Shown here: positions 15,899 through 23,867 of the stretch, one piece after another | How the letters are laid out: every line of letters begins with the position of its first letter | Numbering within the stretch: position 1 is the first letter of the stretch | Translations under genes and position numbers: made by a program | Notes under the pieces: generated by a model | Told to the model about the DNA's origin: nothing | What the model saw: only the letters and a program-made list of their open reading frames with translations | The model's database searches: none | Assembly: GCF_026008495.1 (NCBI RefSeq) | Contig: NZ_BQUN01000097.1 | Span: 70,127 to 134,126 of the forward strand | Direction: 5' to 3' | Length of the DNA stretch: 64,000 bases | DNA from: Streptomyces sp. A012304 | Lineage (GTDB): Bacteria; Actinomycetota; Actinomycetes; Streptomycetales; Streptomycetaceae

Positions 15899-16357
15899 TC
15901 AGGTCAGGCCGCCGCTGCCGTACGGGGCGTACAGGTCGAGCAGCCGGATACGGGCGGCGTGCAGCCGGTGGGCGACGACCCGGCCGACCCAGGTCGCGAT
16001 CGCCCGGCCGAACGCGGGATCCCGCGCGCTCATCGCCCGCACGGCCTCCGCGTCGAACTCCCAGGCGCGCACCGGGCTCAGGGCCTCGGCGCCCAGCTGC
16101 CACACGTAGGGCGCGAAGTGCCAGGACCAGCCGACCAGTTCACCGGGGCCCAGCGACTCGACGACGGCGGCGCGGCGACCGGGCACGCGCAGATCGAGGG
16201 CGACGGTCCCGGACCGGATGATCCAGAAGCGGTCGGCGCGTCGGCCCTCCTCGAACAGGCGGGTGCCCGCCTCGAAGGACACCTCGTGGGCGACCCGCAT
16301 GAGTCGTTCGCGGTGCGTGGTCGGCAGGGCCGCGGCCAGGGTCGTCGTGGGTGTCAT
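15899..16357 (-). CDS. Cyclic-nucleotide-binding-fold protein without DNA-binding domain
   Basis: A 152-residue protein made almost entirely of one CRP/cNMP-binding beta-barrel (about residues 10-120: FEAGTRLFEEGRRADRFWIIRSGTVALDLRVPG, then LGPGELVGWSWHFAPYVWQLGAEAL), plus a C-terminal helix. It lacks the CRP winged helix, so it cannot be a classical CRP/FNR regulator; it more likely acts as a ligand-sensing partner. ATG 16357 has AAGGAG upstream. It sits in the DevR-type island with a DevR-like box 135 bp upstream, divergent from the UspA genes. The ligand is unknown; the usual phosphate-binding cassette Arg is not obvious. Confidence 0.8.
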   Translation of the reverse strand: MTPTTTLAAALPTTHRERLMRVAHEVSFEAGTRLFEEGRRADRFWIIRSGTVALDLRVPGRRAAVVESLGPGELVGWSWHFAPYVWQLGAEALSPVRAWEFDAEAVRAMSARDPAFGRAIATWVGRVVAHRLHAARIRLLDLYAPYGSGGLT

Positions 16358-16491
16358 CGCTCCGGCTCCTTTCGTCCGACGGCCCGTCCCCCGAAAGGGG
16401 GGCGGCCGCCCCGCGGATGCCGTCGGGGCTTCCTGATGCCAGCTTCCGCCCGGGCGGCGTACGGCACCACGGGCCGCTCGGGCCCGACGAC

Positions 16492-16507
16492 GGGGACCTT
16501 CGGCCCA
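16492..16507. promoter_or_regulatory. DevR/OsdR-like box upstream of the cyclic-nucleotide-fold gene
   Basis: GGGGACCTTCGGCCCA is, read on the minus strand, the same element as at 11868 (TGGGCCGAAGGTCCCC). It lies 135 bp upstream of the leftward gene within the 416-bp divergent region 16358-16773, which contains no gene. Confidence 0.6.
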
Positions 16508-16677
16508 TGCCGTCGACGGTCGGCAGCGGCGTCCCAGCCGGGGCTCGCCGGTGACGGCCGGCACGATCCCCGCCGTGACGGCGCCGGTCGGGGCGTCGCA
16601 CGGGGCTGCCCCTCCATGGCCGTGCGTACAGCCTCCGGCGAGGACCTCCCCGATCCATGGGCCGAGTGGGCGGCCAA

Positions 16678-16693
16678 GGGGCCGAACGGCCTC
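16678..16693. promoter_or_regulatory. DevR/OsdR-like box upstream of the first UspA gene
   Basis: GGGGCCGAACGGCCTC matches the element upstream of the response regulator in 13 central positions and lies 81 bp upstream of the UspA start, a similar distance as at the other sites. Confidence 0.58.
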
Positions 16694-16773
16694 TCCTCGC
16701 CGGCCGCCAGGAGTGCGACGTTGAGGGTGGCCCCTCAGGGCCGCCCGGCGAACGACGAGAGGCGGCGGGGAAG

Positions 16774-17652
16774 ATGACCATGGAACTGCCCCTGGTCGTG
16801 GGCGTCGACGGATCGGACAGCAGCCTGTCCGCCGTCGACTGGGCGGTGGACGAGGCCGCCAGGCACGGCCTGCCGCTGCGGCTGATCCATGCCTCGCTCT
16901 GGGAACACTACGAAGGCACCGTGCCGTCGGGCGGTCCGAGGCGCCCGTCGGTCCGGGTGATGGCCGAGCACATCGTCGCCTCCGCGGCCGAGCGCGCTCA
17001 GCTGCGCGACCCCGACGTGAAGGTCTCCACCGACATCCTCCCGGAGGAAGCAGCCTCCGCCCTCCTGCACGCCGGCGACACCGCGTCCGTCCTGGTCACC
17101 GGGTCGCGTGGACGCGGTGGACTGAGGGGACTGCTCCTCGGCTCGGTCAGCCTGGCCGTAGCGGCCCGCGCACCCTGCCCCGTGATCGTGGTCCGCGGCG
17201 ACAAGGCCGGCCTGGCGGGGACACACGAGCGGATGCTGCTCGGCGCCGGGAACCCGGACACGAGTGGTGACGCCGTGAGGTTCGCCTTCCGCGAGGCCGG
17301 ACTCCGCGCGTGCGTCCTCGACGTCGTACGGGCCTGGCGGTGCCCGGCGCACGAAAGCGCCGACCCGGCCGCACCGGGCGGGACACCGGCCCGGTACCAC
17401 GAGGAGCGGGCCCGTGCCCTGCTCGACGAGCTGCTGCGCGACGCGATCACCGACCACCCGGCGGTACGGGTGCGTCCTACGACGGTGGAGGGCCCCGCAC
17501 ACAAGGTGCTGGTGGACCGCTCGGCCGCCGCCGATCTGGTGATCGTCGGGGCGCGGCGACGCCACGGCCACGGCGGGCTCCAGCTCGGCCGGGTCGGCCA
17601 CACGCTGTTGCACCACGCGCGGTGCCCGGTGGCCGTCGTACCACAGCAGTGA
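16774..17652 (+). CDS. Tandem-domain universal stress protein (UspA)
   Basis: A 292-residue protein with two Usp domains (about 5-140 and 150-290). The first has the nucleotide-binding signature (VVGVDGSDSSLSAVDWAVDEAARHGLPL; VTGSRGRGGLRGLLLGSVS; CPVIVV); the second keeps VIVGARRRHGHGGLQLGRVGHTLLHHARCPVAVVP but has lost most of the N-terminal ATP motif. The start may be ATG 16774 or ATG 16780; the GGGGAAG site fits the latter slightly better. It starts a run of three same-strand genes (UspA, UspA, flavodoxin), with 27- and 37-bp gaps, under a DevR-like box. Likely role: survival during hypoxia or stasis. Confidence 0.92.
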   Translation: MTMELPLVVGVDGSDSSLSAVDWAVDEAARHGLPLRLIHASLWEHYEGTVPSGGPRRPSVRVMAEHIVASAAERAQLRDPDVKVSTDILPEEAASALLHAGDTASVLVTGSRGRGGLRGLLLGSVSLAVAARAPCPVIVVRGDKAGLAGTHERMLLGAGNPDTSGDAVRFAFREAGLRACVLDVVRAWRCPAHESADPAAPGGTPARYHEERARALLDELLRDAITDHPAVRVRPTTVEGPAHKVLVDRSAAADLVIVGARRRHGHGGLQLGRVGHTLLHHARCPVAVVPQQ

Positions 17653-17679
17653 GAGATCCGGATCAAGGAGGTGACGGTC

Positions 17680-18579
17680 ATGATCAGGCCGATCGTGGTC
17701 GGTGTCGTCGATACGCGGGAGGGCCTGGCCGCGGCCGACTGGGCGGCCAGGGAAGCCCTGCGCCGAGGTCTGCCGCTCCGGCTCGTGCACGCCTGGGAGG
17801 CAGGCCTGCCCGAGGGGGAGACCGGGTCGGCCCTGCCCGAACTGAAGGCACCCCAGCACCACGCCCACCAGGTGCTGCGCACCGCACTCGAGCGGCTGAG
17901 CGAGCGGCACCCAAGGCTGCGCATCACCGCCGAACAGGTGCGCACGATGCCTGTCCCCGCGCTGCTGGCCGAGTCGGAGAACGCCGAACTCCTGGTCATC
18001 GGCAGCCAAGGCCCCACCGGCCTCGCCGGGTTCGTCTCCGGCTCCGTCGCCCTGGCCACCGCCGCCCGTATCGAACGGCCGCTGGTCCTCGTACGGGCCG
18101 GTGAGACAGCCGAGGACGAGCACCTGCCGGACGCGGACGGCAAGCCGTCGCAGCGCACGCCCTTCCGTGACGTCGCGGTCGCCGTCGATGTCGACGGCAC
18201 GTCCCACGAGGTCCTGGAATTCGCGTTCCACGCCGCCGAGATGCGCCACGCGCCCCTGCGTGTCGTACACGCCTGGCACGCGCCGCTCGCGCACGGTCTC
18301 CCGGACGCCGCCGGACGCGCCCGGACCGCGGCGGAGGCGGAACGGGACCTGGCGGTGCTGCTGGAGCCGTGGCGGGAGAAGTTCCCCACCGTCGCCGTCG
18401 AGGACGACCTGCGCGAAGGGCGCCCCGCCCATGTCCTCGTCGACGCCGCGCAAGGAGCGGGCCTGCTGGTGGTGGGCCACCGTATGCGCCGCGCGGCGAT
18501 CGGCGCGCACACCGGACCGGTCGCCCATGCTCTGATCCATCACGTCCGGGAGCCGGTCGTACTGGTCCCGCACGACTGA
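17680..18579 (+). CDS. Tandem-domain universal stress protein (UspA), second copy
   Basis: A 299-residue protein with two Usp domains. Domain 1: IVVGVVDTREGLAAADWAAREALRRGLPLRLVHAW and VIGSQGPTGLAGFVSGSVALATAARIERPLVLV. Domain 2: VAVDVDGTSHEVLEFAFHAAEMRHAPLRVVHAW and LVVGHRMRRAAIGAHTGPVAHALIHHVREPVVLVPHD. ATG 17680 is preferred over GTG 17671 because AAGGAGG lies at 17665-17671, overlapping the GTG. The ATP-site glycines are partly changed, so nucleotide binding may differ between domains. Second gene of the UspA-UspA-flavodoxin operon. Confidence 0.92.
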   Translation: MIRPIVVGVVDTREGLAAADWAAREALRRGLPLRLVHAWEAGLPEGETGSALPELKAPQHHAHQVLRTALERLSERHPRLRITAEQVRTMPVPALLAESENAELLVIGSQGPTGLAGFVSGSVALATAARIERPLVLVRAGETAEDEHLPDADGKPSQRTPFRDVAVAVDVDGTSHEVLEFAFHAAEMRHAPLRVVHAWHAPLAHGLPDAAGRARTAAEAERDLAVLLEPWREKFPTVAVEDDLREGRPAHVLVDAAQGAGLLVVGHRMRRAAIGAHTGPVAHALIHHVREPVVLVPHD

Positions 18580-18616
18580 CGGGGTGCGACAACCCCATGA
18601 GAGGAGGCGTGCCGCC

Positions 18617-19135
18617 ATGGCCACCCATGTGCTGGTCGCTTACGGAACGACCAACGGATCGACCGCGCAGATCGCCGAGACCATCGCCGGCGTGCTGCGC
18701 GAGGAGGGGCTGACGGTCCACACAGCCGACGCCGGCTCGGTGACGAGCGTGGAGCCGTACGACGCCGTGATCGTCGGCGGTGGACTCTACGCCGGCCGCT
18801 GGCACAAGGACGCCCGCCGTTTCGTCCGCCGGCATCGCCGGACACTCGCCCACCGGCCGCTGTGGTTCTTCAGCAGCGGCCCGCTCGACCGGTCCGCCTC
18901 CGAGCGTGACATCCCGCCGGTGAGCGGCGTGTCCAAGGCGATGACCCGGCTCGACGCACGCGGTCACATCACCTTCGGAGGCCGCTTGGAGGAGGGCGCG
19001 AAGGGCCTTGTCGCCGGCATGATCCTCCGCTCCGGCAAGGGCGGGGACTTCCGTGACTTCCACCAGATCGAGACCTGGGCGGCGCACATCGCGGACGAGG
19101 TCGTGGACGCCCCGGACACAAGCCGATCCACCTGA
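18617..19135 (+). CDS. Flavodoxin-domain protein (HemG-like)
   Basis: A 172-residue flavodoxin. The FMN phosphate loop is near the N-terminus (LVAYGTTNGSTAQIAETIA), followed by the YDAVIVGGGLYAGRWHKDARRFVRRH and WFFSSGPLD segments typical of HemG/protoporphyrinogen-oxidase-like flavodoxins. ATG 18617 follows a GAGGAGG site; a longer frame from 18584 has no ribosome site. It is the last gene of the UspA operon. Possible roles are menaquinone-linked electron transfer or haem biosynthesis under low oxygen; the exact partner is unknown. Confidence 0.88.
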   Translation: MATHVLVAYGTTNGSTAQIAETIAGVLREEGLTVHTADAGSVTSVEPYDAVIVGGGLYAGRWHKDARRFVRRHRRTLAHRPLWFFSSGPLDRSASERDIPPVSGVSKAMTRLDARGHITFGGRLEEGAKGLVAGMILRSGKGGDFRDFHQIETWAAHIADEVVDAPDTSRST

Positions 19136-19140
19136 CGCCG

Positions 19141-19185
19141 CCGTCCGGCCGGAGGCGGGAGCGCGGACGTCGTGGGGCCGGACGG
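19141..19185. terminator. Bidirectional hairpin between convergent genes
   Basis: CCGTCCGGCC (19141-19150) and GGCCGGACGG (19176-19185) form a perfect 10-bp stem between the convergent flavodoxin and SDR genes. Confidence 0.55.
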
Positions 19186-19210
19186 ACAGCGGGGCCCGGC
19201 AGCGGCGACC

Positions 19211-20023
19211 CTAGGCGATCAGACCGTGCGTCAGCTTCATCAGCCGTTCGCGGGCCTCGGTGTCGTACGCCTGCTCATGGGCGCGCGTATCCGTGAACCG
19301 GTCGAAGTAGCGGCCCGTGGTGGTGGCGAGTTCCGGGTCGAGGAGCAGGCGGACCGTCGGCCGGACGCCCTCCTCCGTGCCGGTGACGGGGGTGAGGCCG
19401 TAGGCGCGGACGCCGTCGGTGTCCATCAGGTGGGCCGGGTGGAGGGTGTTCACCGTGACTCCGGTTCCGCGCAGTTCGGCGGCCAGCTCGAAGGTCGCCA
19501 TGATCATGGCCAGCTTGCTTCGGCAGTAGGCGCGCAGGCCCTCGTAGTCCCGCTCCAGCATGACGTTGTCGAAGTCGATGGCCTCCTGGCCGACCGAGGC
19601 GACGTTGATCACTCGGGCGGGCGCGGAGGAGATGAGCAGGGGCAGCAGATCACGGGTGAGGGCGTACGGGGCGAGGTGGTTCACGGCGAAGCGGAGTTCG
19701 TGCCCCTGGCGGCTGAGTTCGCGTGTGAGGGGTTCGGCACCACCGCCCGCCACCGCGTTGTTGATCAGGCCGTCGAGGTGCGGTTCGGACGTACGGATCC
19801 GGTCGGCCATCGCGCGCACCTGGTCCAGGTCGGACAGGTCGGCCAGGTACGTGCGGACGGTGGTGTCGGGGGCGGCGGCGCGTGCCTCGTCGGCCACGGC
19901 CTCCAGCCGGCCGGGGTCCCGGCCGTGCAGCAGGACGGTGCCGCCGCGCGCGGCCAGGTCGAGTGCGAGGGCACGGCCCATGCCCTGCGTGGCGCCGGTG
20001 ATCAGAGTGGTGCGCTGGGTCAT
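19211..20023 (-). CDS. Short-chain dehydrogenase/reductase
   Basis: A 270-residue SDR. The cofactor motif TGATQGMG spans residues 9-16, NNA is at 88-90, and the catalytic Ser143, Tyr166 and Lys170 (YCRSK) are in place. The extended substrate side (HPAHLMDTDGVRAYG) resembles retinol-dehydrogenase-like SDRs. The start ATG 20023 places the Rossmann strand directly at the N-terminus. It lies downstream of, and on the same strand as, an ECF41 sigma factor gene (177-bp gap, no gene seen in it). ECF41 genes are usually paired with an oxidoreductase or decarboxylase, so this may be the sigma factor's target. Confidence 0.9.
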   Translation of the reverse strand: MTQRTTLITGATQGMGRALALDLAARGGTVLLHGRDPGRLEAVADEARAAAPDTTVRTYLADLSDLDQVRAMADRIRTSEPHLDGLINNAVAGGGAEPLTRELSRQGHELRFAVNHLAPYALTRDLLPLLISSAPARVINVASVGQEAIDFDNVMLERDYEGLRAYCRSKLAMIMATFELAAELRGTGVTVNTLHPAHLMDTDGVRAYGLTPVTGTEEGVRPTVRLLLDPELATTTGRYFDRFTDTRAHEQAYDTEARERLMKLTHGLIA

Positions 20024-20200
20024 GGCGGCAACCCTGGCAGCGCACGGCGACGGGAGGGGAGTGTGTGCTGAGCCTGGTGTTGTCACCACCAGCCGGACCC
20101 CGATGGCCCCTGCCGTCATCGACGAGGAGTTGACCGGGACCGGGCGCGGGGTCGGCGGTCTCCGTGAAGGGCAGGCCGTCCGCAGGTTCGTGGCGCACCC

Positions 20201-21136
20201 CTACGACGTCGTCCAGGGCCGGAGTTTGTCGGGGTTGAGCACGCCCCAGATCCGCTGGATCCGGTCGCCCGCGATGTCGAACGCCAGCACCGAGACGGTG
20301 ACGCCGTCCAGCTGGGCCGCCAGGCCGGGCTGGGCGTTGACCGTGCACTCCCTGATCGTCACATGGGGCACCGCACGGGCCCGGTCGGCGAAGAAGCGCG
20401 CGACCTGCTCGGCGCCTTCGACCGGGTGGAGCGCGGCCGGGGCGATCCCGCCGCTGTCGCCGCTCGCCGTGGCGTCGGGGGCCAGCAGGGCGATGAGGGC
20501 GTCGATGTCCTTCGCCTCCCACGCCTGCTTGAAGGCTCGGACGACGGCGGCACGCTCGGCCGCCGGAGTCGCGGGCCGCTGTGCCGCGCGCATGCGCCGG
20601 CGGGCCGACGAGGCCAGCTGACGGCACGCCGCCGGTGTCCGGCCGACGATCTCGGCCACTTCGGCGAAGGGGTAGCGGAAGACGTCGTGCAGGATGAACG
20701 CGACGCGTTCGGCCGGGGTCATCGATTCCAGTACGACGAGGAAGGCCATGTTGATCGACTCGTCGAGGGTGACCCGGTCGGCGGGGTCGACGGCGGTGCC
20801 GTCCCACCGCCCGCTGATCCACTCCGTGCGGTCGGGCAGCGGTTCCGGGATCCATTCGCCCACATAGCGCTCCCGTCTTGCCCGCGCCGAGCCGAGCAGG
20901 TCGAGGCAGATGCGGCTGGCGACCGTCGTCAGCCAGCCGCCGGGGGAAACGATGCCGTCCCGCTGCTGCGGGGACATGGCGTACCAGCGGGCGTAGGTCT
21001 CCTGGACGACGTCCTCGGCTTCGGCCAGGGAACCGAGGAGCCGGTAGGCGAGATTGATCAGCTGACGCCGCTCGCCCATGATCGCGCTCAGGGCCGGATC
21101 GGGCCTGCCGTCTCCTGGCTGGGACGTGTTGTTCAC
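20201..21136 (-). CDS. ECF41-group (SigJ-like) sigma factor with SnoaL-like C-terminal domain
   Basis: A 311-residue extracytoplasmic-function sigma factor. The sigma-2 region is at about 20-85 (RLLGSLAEAEDVVQETYARWY) and sigma-4 at about 125-180 (SMTPAERVAFILHDVFRYPFAEVAEIVGRTPAACRQLASSARRRM). A SnoaL/NTF2-like domain follows and ends in the ECF41 hallmark NPDKL (residues 301-305); the second hallmark DGGGK appears as a variant (DSGGIAPA). In ECF41 proteins this C-terminal domain replaces an anti-sigma factor and tunes activity. The GTG start 21136 has AGGGAG 11 bases upstream. It is flanked by an SDR and a quinone oxidoreductase, both candidate targets. Confidence 0.9.
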   Translation of the reverse strand: MNNTSQPGDGRPDPALSAIMGERRQLINLAYRLLGSLAEAEDVVQETYARWYAMSPQQRDGIVSPGGWLTTVASRICLDLLGSARARRERYVGEWIPEPLPDRTEWISGRWDGTAVDPADRVTLDESINMAFLVVLESMTPAERVAFILHDVFRYPFAEVAEIVGRTPAACRQLASSARRRMRAAQRPATPAAERAAVVRAFKQAWEAKDIDALIALLAPDATASGDSGGIAPAALHPVEGAEQVARFFADRARAVPHVTIRECTVNAQPGLAAQLDGVTVSVLAFDIAGDRIQRIWGVLNPDKLRPWTTS

Positions 21137-21213
21137 GGTGTCGTCGACTCCCTCGCTCGCTCTGCCTTCACCGGTCCGACGAGACACCGCACCGAATGGT
21201 GAGTTCGCCCTTC

Positions 21214-22137
21214 CTACGGCACCAGGACGACCTTCCCCCGATTGGCCCGGTCCTCGATCGTGGCGTGCGCCCGGGCCGCGTCCGCGAGGGGGAACACGGC
21301 GTGGACCGCGGGGCGCAGCGCCCCCTCGGTGAACAGCCGCCACAGCTCCTCGATCCATCCCGCATACCGCTGCGGCTGGTTCCTGGCCACCATCGCCACC
21401 TGGAAGCCGATGGCCGACCTGCCGCCTACGAGGAGGTCGTACGCCTCGATGGTGCCGCCGCCCGAGCTGTACTCGACCAGCCGTCCACCCGGCGCGAGCG
21501 CCTTGAGGGCGGGAGCGAGCAGCGTGCCGCCGACCGCGTCGAGCACGATGTCGACCGGCTCGCCCCAGCTCTCCTGCCCGTAGCTCACCACGGCGTCGGC
21601 GCCGAGGGAGCGTACGAAATCCGCCTTGGCGGGGTCGCCCACGGCGGCCACGACCCGTGCGGCGCCCCTCAGCCGGGCCAACTGCACGGCGAGATGGCCG
21701 ACCCCGCTCGCCGCCGCGGTGACCAGAACCGACTCGCCCTTCTCCGGGCGCGCGGCCTCCAGGGCGCCGAGCGCCACCACACCGCTGCGGACCAGGGCGA
21801 CCGCGTCTGTCCCGCCGGTGCCCGCCGGAACGGGGGAGGCCATCGTGGTGTGCAGCAGCGCGTACTCCGCGTACGCGTGTCCGAAGCAGAGGCCGGTGAC
21901 CCGGTCGCCCGGTGCGTATCCGGTCACTCCGTCACCGACGCGCACCACTTCACCGGCCAGCTCGCCACCGAGCGGGACGGGCCGCGCGCCTTCGCGTACT
22001 TTGCGTACGACGGGGAGCGTGACGCCGATCGCCTCCGTCCTGATGAGCAGTTCACCGGCTCCGGGCTCCGGCACGGGGACCTCTTCCTGGAACAAGGCCC
22101 CGGGGCCACCGCTGTGTTCGTACCGAATGCGCCGCAT
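21214..22137 (-). CDS. Zinc-independent quinone oxidoreductase (MDR family)
   Basis: A 307-residue medium-chain reductase of the quinone oxidoreductase/zeta-crystallin type. The GroES-like half shows PVPEPGAGELLIRTEAIGVT and LGGELAGEVVRVGDGV; the NADPH motif is at residues 138-150 (VLVTAAASGVGHLA). No zinc-ligand Cys/His cluster is seen. ATG 22137 has GGGAGG upstream; an in-frame ATG at 22182 lies inside the MarR operator and is rejected. It is divergent from a MarR regulator gene, with two 17-bp operators between them. Likely role: NADPH-dependent reduction of quinones or enones in electrophile stress. Confidence 0.9.
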   Translation of the reverse strand: MRRIRYEHSGGPGALFQEEVPVPEPGAGELLIRTEAIGVTLPVVRKVREGARPVPLGGELAGEVVRVGDGVTGYAPGDRVTGLCFGHAYAEYALLHTTMASPVPAGTGGTDAVALVRSGVVALGALEAARPEKGESVLVTAAASGVGHLAVQLARLRGAARVVAAVGDPAKADFVRSLGADAVVSYGQESWGEPVDIVLDAVGGTLLAPALKALAPGGRLVEYSSGGGTIEAYDLLVGGRSAIGFQVAMVARNQPQRYAGWIEELWRLFTEGALRPAVHAVFPLADAARAHATIEDRANRGKVVLVP

Positions 22138-22167
22138 GCGTGATCGCCTCCCGACAACTTCGCCATT

Positions 22168-22213
22168 CGTTGGAGTTCCCAACGGTATCGATCAATCGTG
22201 GGGAACTCCAACG
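22168..22213. promoter_or_regulatory. Twin MarR operators in a divergent promoter
   Basis: Two related 17-bp palindromes: CGTTGGAGTTCCCAACG (22168-22184) and CGTGGGGAACTCCAACG (22197-22213). They are inverted relative to each other, with centres 29 bp apart, and lie 10-67 bp from both starts. This is the expected architecture for autorepression by the adjacent MarR protein together with repression of the reductase. Confidence 0.75.
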
Positions 22214-22234
22214 TTTTCTCGTATGCTGCGGCGC

Positions 22235-22675
22235 ATGGCAGACAACCCGCCGGCGCCCAGCCGGATCCGGGCCCTCCCGAGCTGGCTCCTCGGCCGGGCG
22301 GCGGCCCGTGGACGCGGCCTGGTCGCGGATGCCCTCGCGCGACACGACATGCGGATGTGGCATCACGTGGTCCTCGCGGCCGTCGCGGATCTCGGCCCGG
22401 TCGCCCAGGCAGATCTCGGCAGGGCGGTGGCACTCGACCCGAAGGACCTGGTCGGCGTCCTCAACGATCTCCAGGCGGCGGGCCTCGTCGTCCGCGCCCC
22501 CGACCCCGCCGACCGCCGCAAGAACGCGGTCGGTCTCACCGCCGAGGGCGAACGGCGCCTGGCGGAGTGCGCGGAGGCGGGGGAGCGGGCCAACGACGAG
22601 CTCCTCGCCCCCCTGTCGGCGGCCGAGCGCGATCAGTTCCTGGACATGCTGCGGAGGATCATCGGGGTGCGGTGA
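22235..22675 (+). CDS. MarR-family transcriptional regulator
   Basis: A 146-residue MarR repressor. The winged helix spans about 35-105 (MWHHVVLAAVADLGPVAQADLGRAVALDPKDLVGVLNDLQAAGLVVRAPDPADRRKNAVGLT, with the wing Asp-Arg-Arg), flanked by dimerisation helices. ATG 22235 and in-frame ATG 22223 both lack a Shine-Dalgarno, so a leaderless or near-leaderless message is likely. The gene is divergent from the quinone reductase and sits beside twin operators, so autoregulation through those sites is the likely mechanism. The ligand is unknown; quinones would fit. Confidence 0.88.
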   Translation: MADNPPAPSRIRALPSWLLGRAAARGRGLVADALARHDMRMWHHVVLAAVADLGPVAQADLGRAVALDPKDLVGVLNDLQAAGLVVRAPDPADRRKNAVGLTAEGERRLAECAEAGERANDELLAPLSAAERDQFLDMLRRIIGVR

Positions 22676-22711
22676 TCCGCCTCCGCCGGAGGTATCTCGG
22701 TGTCTGCGTAT

Positions 22712-22735
22712 GGGATGCCGGGATGCCGGGATGCC
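22712..22735. repeat. GGGATGCC x3 tandem repeat
   Basis: Three perfect head-to-tail copies of an 8-bp unit lie in the gap between the MarR and MpaB-like genes. No coding role. Confidence 0.8.
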
Positions 22736-22891
22736 GGCGTCTCGGCATGCCGGTGGCGCGGCGCAGTCGACGCGGGCGGTGGCGGTCGCCGGTGAGCTGC
22801 CGTGGTCCGGCGGCTCATGGCCGGCATCGGGGGCTTCCCGGATTCGGGCAGGTGTGCGGGACACTGGGCAGCAGGAGAGGGGAGGCCGACC

Positions 22892-23752
22892 GTGCTGACC
22901 GTAGTCCGTGAGCAGCTGGGCCGGGCCCTGTTCCGCCGGGTCGCCGGTCCCGACGGGCCGGCGACGCGTGCCCGTATCCACGACACCCCCGGACCGCGCT
23001 GGTTCGGGCCGGACCGCCCGATCCGCACGGTCCACGGCGACGCCTCCATGTTCATCGGCGGGCTGAGCGCACTGCTGTTGCAGTCCCTGCATCCCCTCGC
23101 GATGGCGGCGGTGGCAGGGCACTCCGGTTACCGCGGCGACCCGTGGGGCCGCCTCCAGCGCACCAGCACCTTCCTGGCCGTGACGACCTACGGCACCGCC
23201 GCGGACGCCCAGCGGGCGGTCGACCACGTCCGCGGCATCCATGAACGGATCCGCGGGACGACGGCCGAGGGCGTGCCGTACCACGCGGCCGATCCGCACC
23301 TGCTCGGCTGGGTGCACGTCGCCGAGACGGACAGCTTCCTGCGCGCCCACGAACGCTACGGCGCCCATCCGCTGGACGCCGCCGGCTACGACGCCTATGT
23401 CCGCGACACCGCCCGCGTCGCCGAGGCGCTCGGGGTGAGCGACCCGCCGCGCGACCGCCGCGAGCTGTCCGAGCGCCTGACCGCCTACCGGCCCGAACTG
23501 CGGGCCACGGCCGAGGCCCGGGCCGCCGCCCGCTTCCTGCTCCTCCAGCCTCCCCTGCCCCTCACGGCACGGCCCTTCTACGGCGGGCTGGCCGCGAACG
23601 CCGTCGCGCTGCTCCCGCCCTGGGCCCGGAGCATGCTGTGGCTGCCCCGGGTGCCGGTCGTCGAGGACCTCGCGGTACGCCCCGCCGGCCAGGCCCTGAC
23701 CCGGACCATCCGCTGGGCCATGAAGCCACCCCGGCAGTCCCGGCCGGCCTGA
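22892..23752 (+). CDS. MpaB/DUF2236-family oxygenase-like protein
   Basis: A 286-residue member of the DUF2236/MpaB family (haem-dependent oxygenase-like fold, latex-clearing-protein related). Visible pattern: GDASMFIGGLSALLLQSLHPLAMAAVAGHSGYRGDPWGRLQRTSTFLAVTTYG, then HVRGIHERIRG and the long helices ending TARPFYGGLAANAVALLPPWAR. GTG 22892 has an excellent GAGAGGGGAGG site; an in-frame upstream extension to 22802 is not needed. It stands alone between MarR and a decayed gene. The reaction is unknown. Confidence 0.85.
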   Translation: MLTVVREQLGRALFRRVAGPDGPATRARIHDTPGPRWFGPDRPIRTVHGDASMFIGGLSALLLQSLHPLAMAAVAGHSGYRGDPWGRLQRTSTFLAVTTYGTAADAQRAVDHVRGIHERIRGTTAEGVPYHAADPHLLGWVHVAETDSFLRAHERYGAHPLDAAGYDAYVRDTARVAEALGVSDPPRDRRELSERLTAYRPELRATAEARAAARFLLLQPPLPLTARPFYGGLAANAVALLPPWARSMLWLPRVPVVEDLAVRPAGQALTRTIRWAMKPPRQSRPA

Positions 23753-23867
23753 GCGCCCGGCCTTGCCCGGCACGTCAGCACCTCCCGTCGGAGTCCGACC
23801 ACCCGCGGGTCGGCGGCGGCGCGGGGACGGGGGTTACGACGCTCGAGGGGCGGGCCGGTGCGCGACC

